A stretch of DNA of 21,741 nt, taken from JBIOUF01 sp044866695 (lineage in GTDB: Bacteria > Actinomycetota > Actinomycetes > Propionibacteriales > Nocardioidaceae). The notes below the pieces were generated by a model. That model saw only the letters and a program-made list of their open reading frames with translations. It searched no databases and had not been told where the DNA came from. The translations under genes were made by a program, and so were the position numbers. Of this stretch, positions 16,762 to 21,741 are shown one piece after another. The stretch lies in NCBI GenBank assembly GCA_044866695.1, contig JBIOUF010000136.1, forward strand, positions 1-21,741. The letters run 5' to 3'. Each line of letters opens with the position of its first letter. Position 1 is the stretch's first letter.

Positions 16762-16812
16762 GACCTATTTCAGACACGAACCGGTGTCAGGACCAATGGG
16801 ACGAGGAGCGCC

Positions 16813-17421
16813 ATGACCGAGCTGCCGAAGCCCCGGATCGCCGAGTCGGCGGACGTCGACGAGCGCGCGGAGGTGGGGGACGGGACCCTCGTCTGGCACC
16901 TCGTCCAGATCCGGGAGGGCGCTCGGGTGGGCGAGGAGTGCGTGATCGGACGGGGCGCGTACGTCGGCCCCGGCACCGTCCTCGGGAGGCGGTGCAAGGT
17001 GCAGAACCACGCGCTCCTCTACGAGCCCGCGGTGATCGAGGACGGGGTGTTCGTCGGGCCGGCGGTCGTGCTGACCAACGACTACTACCCCCGGGCGGTG
17101 AACCCCGACGGCACGCTGAAGTCCGCCGACGACTGGCACGCCGTCGGGGTGACCATCAGGGAGGGGGCGTCGGTCGGCGCGCGCGCGGTCCTGGTCGCGC
17201 CGGTCGTGGTGGGGCGGTGGGCGCTGGTCGCCGCCGGCGCCGTGGTCACCGCCGACGTGCCCGACCACGCCATCGTCGTCGGCGTGCCCGCGCGCCGGGT
17301 CGGCTGGGTCGGCCGCGCGGGGGAGCCGCTCCGCAACGAGATCGGGTCATGGGTCTGCCCGCGCACCGGGGAGCGGTACGTCGAGGAGGACGGCACGCTG
17401 GTGCCGGAGGCCGCCTCCTGA
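16813..17421 (+). CDS. Left-handed beta-helix sugar N-acyltransferase (WlbB/WbpD-like)
   Basis: The product is 202 residues; ATG is preceded by GAGGAG 7 nt upstream. Hexapeptide repeats form a left-handed parallel beta-helix from residue about 8 to 165. VGDGTLVWHLVQIREGARVG, CVIGRGAYVGPGTVLGRRCK, VQNHALLYEPAVIEDGVFVG and PAVVLTNDYYPR (84–95) follow the order seen in UDP-2-acetamido-3-amino-glucuronate N-acetyltransferases. ADVPDHAIVVGVPARRVGW closes the helix. The C-terminus SWVCPRTGERY keeps one half of a CxxC-like motif. It would N-acylate an amino-sugar nucleotide in the cytoplasm. The DegT aminotransferase at the left edge could provide its substrate, but the two genes are 16 kb apart and in different operons. 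It diverges from the secreted dimethylformamidase-like gene. Confidence 0.85.
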   Translation: MTELPKPRIAESADVDERAEVGDGTLVWHLVQIREGARVGEECVIGRGAYVGPGTVLGRRCKVQNHALLYEPAVIEDGVFVGPAVVLTNDYYPRAVNPDGTLKSADDWHAVGVTIREGASVGARAVLVAPVVVGRWALVAAGAVVTADVPDHAIVVGVPARRVGWVGRAGEPLRNEIGSWVCPRTGERYVEEDGTLVPEAAS

Positions 17422-17426
17422 CCCGC

Positions 17427-17457
17427 CGCCCCGGGTTCGCGACCGGTCGTCGGGGCG
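17427..17457 (+). terminator. Hairpin terminator after the acyltransferase gene
   Basis: CGCCCCG and CGGGGCG form a perfect 7-bp stem around a 17-nt loop, beginning 6 nt after the stop codon. The loop itself contains the palindrome GACCGGTC. No T-tract follows. It separates the acyltransferase from rplY. Confidence 0.5.
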
Positions 17458-17465
17458 ACTAGGAT
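17436..17465 (+). promoter_or_regulatory. Candidate rplY promoter
   Basis: TAGGAT (17460–17465) fits the actinobacterial TANNNT −10 pattern. TTCGCG at 17436 is a weak −35 with an 18-bp spacer. It overlaps the terminator hairpin. It would give an rplY leader of roughly 150 nt. Confidence 0.4.
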
Positions 17466-17470
17466 GTGCC

Positions 17471-17620
17471 GGTTGCCTCGGCGAGGGAGGCCGTGCGCCC
17501 GCACCGGCCGTCCGTGATCGACGCGGCCCGCTCCGCTCGCTTGCGCGTGCAGCGGCCGGTCTCCGTCGTCGAGCGGCCACCCCCTCAGGCGACCACGACG
17601 CAGCTCACCAGGAGTGCCCC
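17471..17620 (+). promoter_or_regulatory. Structured 5' leader of rplY
   Basis: About 150 nt without a gene precede rplY. CCTC/GAGG (17476–17486, loop GGC) competes with GCCTC/GAGGC (17475–17491). A stronger hairpin of 8 bp with one bulged C and a 4-nt loop lies at 17489–17509. Mutually exclusive stems upstream of a ribosomal-protein gene suggest autogenous control by L25 or simply a structured leader. I have not matched it to a known RNA family. Confidence 0.35.
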
Positions 17621-18292
17621 ATGTCCGAGTCCAAGCTCCAGGCGGAGCCCCGCACCCAGTTCGGCAAGGGTGCCGCACGCCGCATCCGGCGGGCGGACAA
17701 GGTGCCGGCGGTCCTCTACGGCCACGGCTCCCCGCCGGTCCACATCAGCCTGCCCGGCCACGACACGATGCTGGCGCTCAAGCACGGCGGCGCGAACGCG
17801 CTGCTCACCATCGTGGTTGAGGGCAACGAGCAGCTCGCCCTGCCCAAGCAGGTCCAGAAGCACCCGATCAAGGGCTTCCTGGAACACCTCGACCTGCTCA
17901 TCGTCGAGCGTGGCGAGAAGGTCGTCGTCGACGTCCCGGTGCACGTGGTGGGCGAGGCCGCCCCGGACACCCTGGTCAGCACCGAGAACAACACCGTCTC
18001 CCTGGAGGCCGAGGCGACCACGCTGCCCGAGTACATCGAGGTGTCCGTCGAGGGCGCCGAGCCGGGAACCCAGATCCTGGTGAAGGACCTCACGGTCCCG
18101 CCGGGCGCCACGCTGCAGGACGACCCCGACACGCTCATCGTCAACGTCACCGCCGCGCAGACCGCCGAGCAGCTCGAGGCCGAGCTCGCCGAGGCGGAGG
18201 CGGAGGCCGGCATCGAGCACGAGGCTCCAGCCGCGGCGGCGGAGGAGCCGGCGTCGGCGGAGGCCGGCGGCGAGGCCGACGCCTCCGAGTGA
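17621..18292 (+). CDS. rplY: 50S ribosomal protein L25/general stress protein Ctc
   Basis: The product is 223 residues; ATG is preceded by AGGAG. Residues about 5–92 are the L25 domain that binds 5S rRNA, with RTQFGKGAARRIRRADKVPA, VLYGHG and QVQKHPIKGFLEHLDLL. Residues about 97–180 form the second TL5/Ctc beta domain, with VPVHVVGEAAPDT, LPEYIEVSVEGAEPGTQI and ATLQDDPDTLIVNV. The last 40 residues are a disordered Glu/Ala tail, common in actinobacterial L25. The long Ctc form, rather than the short E. coli form, fits the lineage. It overlaps pth by 4 nt, and the rplY–pth pair is a common actinobacterial arrangement. Confidence 0.97.
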   Translation: MSESKLQAEPRTQFGKGAARRIRRADKVPAVLYGHGSPPVHISLPGHDTMLALKHGGANALLTIVVEGNEQLALPKQVQKHPIKGFLEHLDLLIVERGEKVVVDVPVHVVGEAAPDTLVSTENNTVSLEAEATTLPEYIEVSVEGAEPGTQILVKDLTVPPGATLQDDPDTLIVNVTAAQTAEQLEAELAEAEAEAGIEHEAPAAAAEEPASAEAGGEADASE

Positions 18293-18915
18293 GGCTGCTG
18301 GGACACCTGCTCGAGCGAAGGGCCGAGGAGACCGTGGACGGCGACGCCTGGCTGGTCGTCGGCCTGGGCAACCCCGGCCCGTCGTACGCCGGCCACCGGC
18401 ACAACGTCGGCTACCTGGTCGTCGACGAGCTGGCCATCCGCATGGGGGGCAGGCTGCGCGCCCACAAGTCGGGACGTGCCGAGGTGCTCGAGGGCCGGCT
18501 CGCGATCGGCGGGCCCCGCGTGGTCCTCGGCCGGGGCCGCTGCTACATGAACGAGTCCGGCGGGCCGGTCTCGACGCTGCTGAAGTTCTACAAGCTCCCC
18601 GTCGAGCGGCTGGTCGTGGTCCACGACGAGCTGGACATCCCGTTCGACACGATGCGGGTCAAGCTCGGCGGCGGCGACAACGGGCACAACGGCCTGCGGG
18701 CGGTCCGGGGGTCGCTCGGCTCCGGCGACTTCTACCGCGTGCGGGTCGGGGTCGGCCGTCCGCCCGGACGCCGCGACCCCGCCGACTTCGTGCTCTCCGA
18801 CTACACCGCCGCGGAGCGGAGGCTGGTGCCGTTCCAGGTCGACCGTGCCGCCGATGCCGTGGAGTCGTTGGTGACGGAGGGTCTGGAGCGGACCCAGCAG
18901 CGGTTCAACTCCTGA
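18289..18915 (+). CDS. pth: Peptidyl-tRNA hydrolase
   Basis: Cleaves the ester bond of peptidyl-tRNA to recycle tRNA. The product is 208 residues from GTG 18289, which overlaps the rplY stop. GTG 18334 would give 193 residues, closer to the family's usual length, but its GAGGAG is only 3 nt away. LVVGLGNPGPSYAGHRHNVG (22–41) holds Asn28 and the catalytic His38. CYMNESGGPV (85–94), VVVHDELDIPFD with Asp113, and GGGDNGHNGLRAVRGSLGSG (127–146) with His133/Asn134 complete the active site. GRGR stands where many homologues have KPxT/KPRC before YMN; this is a mild variation. RVGVGRPPGRRDPADFVLSD is the standard tail. All catalytic residues are present, so it should be functional. Confidence 0.96.
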   Translation: MRLLGHLLERRAEETVDGDAWLVVGLGNPGPSYAGHRHNVGYLVVDELAIRMGGRLRAHKSGRAEVLEGRLAIGGPRVVLGRGRCYMNESGGPVSTLLKFYKLPVERLVVVHDELDIPFDTMRVKLGGGDNGHNGLRAVRGSLGSGDFYRVRVGVGRPPGRRDPADFVLSDYTAAERRLVPFQVDRAADAVESLVTEGLERTQQRFNS

Positions 18916-18928
18916 GCCCGGGACATCA

Positions 18929-18949
18929 GCCCGCGCATCCATGGCGGGC
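18929..18949 (+). terminator. Hairpin terminator after pth
   Basis: GCCCGC and GCGGGC form a perfect 6-bp stem with a 9-nt loop starting 14 nt after the pth stop. There is no T-tract. It is the first of five hairpins in this gap. Confidence 0.45.
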
Positions 18950-18958
18950 CGAGACCCT

Positions 18959-19047
18959 CGCTTGTGAGCGAACGCACAAGCGGACTAGCCCGTTCGGGCT
19001 ATAGGTTGACCTCCCAGAGGTCTCGGACGGGGGAGTGAGGGCCTCAC
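18959..19047 (+). promoter_or_regulatory. Tandem hairpin array upstream of the beta-helix gene
   Basis: Four perfect inverted repeats follow one another: CGCTTGTG/CACAAGCG (18959–18982, loop 8), TAGCCCG/CGGGCTA (18986–19001, loop TT), GACCTC/GAGGTC (19008–19022, loop CCA) and GTGAG/CTCAC (19035–19047, loop GGC). The ribosome-binding site and ATG 19079 come about 20–30 nt later. Spacers are only 3–12 nt. They could be a structured leader RNA, stacked operators, or a terminator plus promoter. A TAGGTT hexamer at 19002–19007 fits TANNNT but has no clear −35. I do not recognise a known riboswitch. Confidence 0.45.
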
Positions 19048-19078
19048 GACCCAGCACCCCAGTCGAGAAGGACCTGCG

Positions 19079-21553
19079 ATGACGCACCCGGCACACGCTC
19101 GCGCGCGCCTGCGCCACCCAGACCGGCTCTCCGAGCTCTGGACCGCCACAGCCGGCCGCCCCGGCGGAGTCCGGCGCCTGCTCGTCGCGGCCACCACCGC
19201 CGCCCTGCTCCTCACCGGGCTGGTCCTGCCGGCGGGCGGCGCGGCTGCGGCGACTGTGCTCAGCGACGGCTTCACCCGGACGGTGTCGGCAGGGTGGGGC
19301 AGCTCGACCTCCGGTCACGCCTACTCCTACTCGTACGGCACCACGCGCCTGAGTACCGACGGCGACGAGGGCGTCGCGGTGCTCTCACCGGGTCAGGTCG
19401 CCGAGGCCGCGGTACCCGGCGCCGGGGTCCTCGACGCCACGACCACCCTCGACGTCGCCGTCTCGGCGCTACCCACGTCCGGCAACGGGGTCTCCGTGGC
19501 CACCTGCGTCCGGGCGGCCGGCGGTCGCGCCTACCGGCTCACGACCAGGGTGGCCCCCGGAGGGAAGGTCGTCCTCGCACTTGAGCGGCTCGACGGCAGC
19601 GCGGCGGCGGTCACGACGCTGGCCACGGCGATGGCGCCGGCGACCGTCGCGGCCGGCCAGTACCTCACGGTGCGGTTCGACGTCAGCGGAACCAGCCCGG
19701 TGACGCTGTCCGGCAAGGCCTGGGTCCGCGGCTCCGCCGAGCCGGCCACCGTGGTCTCCGTCCAGGACTCCAGCGCCCAGCGGCTCGCCGCGGCGGGAGG
19801 CGTGGGCGTGTGGTCCTACGTCTCGGGCAGCTCGCAGCCGGCGACGGTGCGGTTCGACAACTACGCCGTCTCCACGACGGGCACCACCACGCCCACGACG
19901 CCCACCACGCCCACCACGCCCACCACGCCGGCCTCGGCCGGCTCCGCGACGGTCGGCTCCACCTCGTACGCCGTGCCGGCCGGCGCCGTCGTCGTCTCGC
20001 CCTCGGGGTCGGACTCCGCGGCCGGGACGCTGGCCGCACCCGTGCGCACGGTCGCGCGCGCGGTCGCCATCGCCCCGTCCGGCACGACCATCGTGCTGCG
20101 CGCGGGCAGCTACCACGAGAGCGTGATGCTGCCCAAGGAGAAGACGCTCACCGTGCAGGCCTACCCCGGCGAGGCCGCCTGGCTCGAAGGCAGCTCGGTG
20201 GTCACGGGCTTCACCAAGAGCGGGAGCGCCTGGGTCAGGTCCGGCTGGACGACCTCCTTCGACCGCAGCCCGACCTATGCCAGGGGCGCGCCCGACAGCA
20301 CCACGCCGGCGTACCAGTGGATCAACGCCGGCTACCCGTACGCCGCCTGGCCGGACCAGGTATGGGTGGACGGCACCGCCCTGACCCAGGTCGGCAGCGC
20401 CGCCGCAGTCACGACCGGCACGTTCTACGTCGACTACGCAGCCGACAGGCTCTACGTCGGCACCGACCCGACCGGGAGGACGGTGCGTTCCAGCGACCTG
20501 GTCGTCGGGATGACCGTGCTGGGCAACGGCAGCGTCGTCCGCGGCATCGGCATCCGCAGGTTCGCCCCCTCGGTGCCGGACATGGGGACCCTGCGGCTGT
20601 TCGGTCCCAACGTCCGGGTGGAGAACGTCGAGGTCTCCGACAACGCCAACGGCGGCGTGACCGTCAACGCGTCCGGCGTCACCCTCGACCGGGTGAGCAG
20701 CCTGCGCAACGGCCAGGTCGGCTTCCACGCGCATCGGTCGGACAACCTGACCGCCACGTCGGTCCGCTCGGAGTACAACAACCGCGAGCGGTTCAACCCC
20801 GCGCCCGCCGCCGCCGGCTGGAAGGTCACCACCAGCCGCAACGTGACGGTCAGGAACAGCGTCTTCGCCAACAACTACGCCAGCGGCATCTGGTTCGACG
20901 AGTCGGTCTACAACGTGAGCGTCTCGGGCAGCAGCATGTTGGGCAACAGCAGGCACGGGCTGGTGTTCGAGCTCTCCGCCAAGGCGACCGCGGTCGGCAA
21001 CGTCGTCTCCGGGAACCTCGAGACCGGCCTGCTGGTCCTGGACAGCTCCCAGGTGTCGCTGTGGAACAACAGCGTGCGCGGCGGACTGCTCCCGGTCCGG
21101 ATCGCGGACGGCGCCCGCACCGCCGCGACGTACGCCGACGTGACCGGCGTCATGAAGGACGTGGAGGTCAAGAACAACGTCGTCGGCGAGATCCGGCAAG
21201 GCGACAACTGGTGCGGCGTGGTGTGCTTCCTCGACGACCGGAGGACCAGCACTGCCGCGCAGATGAACGGCCGCTTCGACGGCAACGTCTACCACCGCAC
21301 CTCGACGTCCGTGCCGGCGAACCTGCTCCGCTGGGCCGGCGGCAGCGCCCCGCAGGACTACAAGACCCTGGCGGCCTTCCGGTCCGCGACCGGACAGGAG
21401 GCCTCCGGTGCCGAGGTCACGTCGGGCACGTCGGTGATCCGTTCCGACGGCACGTACACCGGCGTCGTCCCGGCCGGCGTGACGGTGCCGGCCACCGTCG
21501 CCGCCCTGCTTGGCGTGGCCACGGGGACGAAGCTGGTCGGCCCGGTGCGCTGA
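19079..21553 (+). CDS. Secreted right-handed parallel beta-helix protein
   Basis: The product is 824 residues; ATG follows GAAGGA about 6 nt upstream. A signal peptide with a long N-region (1–33) and hydrophobic core VAATTAALLLTGLVLPAGG ends near AAA|AT (about 57). Residues about 60–265 look like a concanavalin/LamG-type beta-sandwich, with SDGFTRTVSAGWG at its start and ATVRFDNYAVS at its end. A Thr/Pro linker (269–284) follows. The beta-helix begins at YAVPAGAVVVSPSGSDSAAG and TIVLRAGSYHESVMLP (337–352), the opening of pectate-lyase-like/DUF1565 folds. It continues through N-rich coils VRVENVEVSDNANGGVTVNA (512–531), LDRVSSLRNGQVGFHAHRSD and NVTVRNSVFANNYASGIWFD (588–607) to about 740. A Cys pair lies at WCGVVC (711–716). 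It is probably an extracellular polysaccharide lyase, epimerase or binding protein. Catalytic residues cannot be assigned confidently. Confidence 0.85.
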   Translation: MTHPAHARARLRHPDRLSELWTATAGRPGGVRRLLVAATTAALLLTGLVLPAGGAAAATVLSDGFTRTVSAGWGSSTSGHAYSYSYGTTRLSTDGDEGVAVLSPGQVAEAAVPGAGVLDATTTLDVAVSALPTSGNGVSVATCVRAAGGRAYRLTTRVAPGGKVVLALERLDGSAAAVTTLATAMAPATVAAGQYLTVRFDVSGTSPVTLSGKAWVRGSAEPATVVSVQDSSAQRLAAAGGVGVWSYVSGSSQPATVRFDNYAVSTTGTTTPTTPTTPTTPTTPASAGSATVGSTSYAVPAGAVVVSPSGSDSAAGTLAAPVRTVARAVAIAPSGTTIVLRAGSYHESVMLPKEKTLTVQAYPGEAAWLEGSSVVTGFTKSGSAWVRSGWTTSFDRSPTYARGAPDSTTPAYQWINAGYPYAAWPDQVWVDGTALTQVGSAAAVTTGTFYVDYAADRLYVGTDPTGRTVRSSDLVVGMTVLGNGSVVRGIGIRRFAPSVPDMGTLRLFGPNVRVENVEVSDNANGGVTVNASGVTLDRVSSLRNGQVGFHAHRSDNLTATSVRSEYNNRERFNPAPAAAGWKVTTSRNVTVRNSVFANNYASGIWFDESVYNVSVSGSSMLGNSRHGLVFELSAKATAVGNVVSGNLETGLLVLDSSQVSLWNNSVRGGLLPVRIADGARTAATYADVTGVMKDVEVKNNVVGEIRQGDNWCGVVCFLDDRRTSTAAQMNGRFDGNVYHRTSTSVPANLLRWAGGSAPQDYKTLAAFRSATGQEASGAEVTSGTSVIRSDGTYTGVVPAGVTVPATVAALLGVATGTKLVGPVR
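19883..19930 (+). repeat. 9-bp tandem repeat encoding a Thr-Thr-Pro linker
   Basis: Repeated near-identical CCCACCACG units encode (TTP)n between the beta-sandwich and the beta-helix. It is a flexible linker, and probably O-glycosylated if the host has protein mannosylation. Unit length is a multiple of 3, so copy changes would only alter linker length. Confidence 0.8.
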
Positions 21554-21565
21554 TCCAGGCCGTGG

Positions 21566-21579
21566 CCCCCCGGCGGGGG
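21566..21579 (+). terminator. GC hairpin after the beta-helix gene
   Basis: CCCCC-GGC-GGGGG forms a 5-bp stem starting about 12 nt after the stop codon. There is no T-tract. Its position fits a terminator. Confidence 0.4.
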
Positions 21580-21604
21580 ACGTTCGTCACACCGGCATGG
21601 TCCG

Positions 21605-21741
21605 GGCGGTGTCGACGCATCATCCGAGTTAGCCATGTTCGTGGCGTTTTCTGTGGTTTGGCGCCTTCCTGCGTCATAGTTGAGGATCGGGCCCGTCTCT
21701 GTCTTGGCCCGCTCGGGCATCCCTCAACCCTGCACAGGAGC
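21605..21741 (+). promoter_or_regulatory. Promoter-like AT-richer stretch and 5' leader of the next gene
   Basis: Positions 21626–21684 are clearly less GC-rich than the rest, with TTTTCTGTGGTTTGG and CATAGTTGAGG. A promoter is likely here, although no consensus pair is convincing. GTTGAGG (21679–21685) pairs perfectly with CCTCAAC (21722–21728), enclosing GCCCG/CGGGC pairings. CAGGAG at 21735–21740 is a strong ribosome-binding site for a gene whose start lies just beyond the window. Confidence 0.45.

Noticed and set aside
19883..19930. Short tandem repeats as a possible CRISPR array or phase-variable tract
   Set aside because: Units are 9 bp, contiguous, without spacers and in frame. They encode a Thr-Pro linker and cannot cause frameshifts.
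19469..21295. 608-codon open frame on the minus strand opposite the beta-helix gene
   Set aside because: The composition is low-complexity (Gly/Arg/Val/Asp/His) and lacks any fold signature. The plus strand has a signal peptide, a linker and a beta-helix.
1..21741. tRNA/rRNA genes, insertion sequences, phage or defence genes
   Set aside because: I saw no tRNA-like cloverleaf, transposase, integrase, nuclease or toxin motifs in any credible frame.

Overview
The window is GC-rich, densely packed DNA with many GTG starts, 4-nt gene overlaps and hairpin terminators without T-tracts. Together with the rplY–pth pair and an Ala/Glu-rich tail on L25, this points to an actinobacterium. A Nocardioides-like member of the Propionibacteriales is my guess from gene style; the sequence alone does not prove it.

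Positions 1–11850 are a surface or exopolysaccharide locus of Wzx/Wzy type in three blocks. The first is a plus-strand operon (1–5550): the end of a DegT-family sugar aminotransferase, a Wzx-type flippase, and three GT-B glycosyltransferases. The second is a minus-strand operon (10079 down to 5621): a Wzz-like chain-length protein, a Wzy/O-antigen-ligase-type polymerase, a GT2 rhamnosyltransferase-like enzyme, and a StrF-like GT2 with an extra C-terminal region. The third is a short plus-strand pair (10274–11850), divergent from the second: another Wzz-like protein and a PF11316-type putative rhamnosyltransferase. Together they could cover sugar-nucleotide amination, repeat-unit assembly, flipping, polymerisation and length control. 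The initiating phosphoglycosyltransferase and the earlier sugar-nucleotide enzymes would lie outside the window.

Positions 11898–16616 (minus) encode a very large secreted protein. It has an N,N-dimethylformamidase-beta-like domain followed by Ig-like domains and four DUF4082 copies. It diverges from a left-handed beta-helix N-acyltransferase (16813–17421) of the WlbB/WbpD type. The roughly 200-bp region between them carries two perfect inverted repeats.

Positions 17422–18915 are housekeeping: rplY (bL25/Ctc) with a structured leader, overlapping pth (peptidyl-tRNA hydrolase). A 163-bp gap packed with five consecutive hairpins follows. After it comes a secreted parallel beta-helix protein (19079–21553) with a Thr-Pro linker, a candidate polysaccharide-active or wall-associated protein. 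The right edge holds a terminator-like hairpin, an AT-richer stretch, a 50-nt imperfect hairpin and an AGGAG ribosome-binding site for a gene starting just outside.

Most worth following up: the secreted DMFase/DUF4082 protein divergent from the N-acyltransferase, the five-hairpin array, the divergent Wzz-like paralogues, and a GT4 lacking the usual EX7E glutamates. I saw no tRNA, rRNA, CRISPR array, insertion sequence or recombinase gene. No intergenic gap exceeds about 200 bp.
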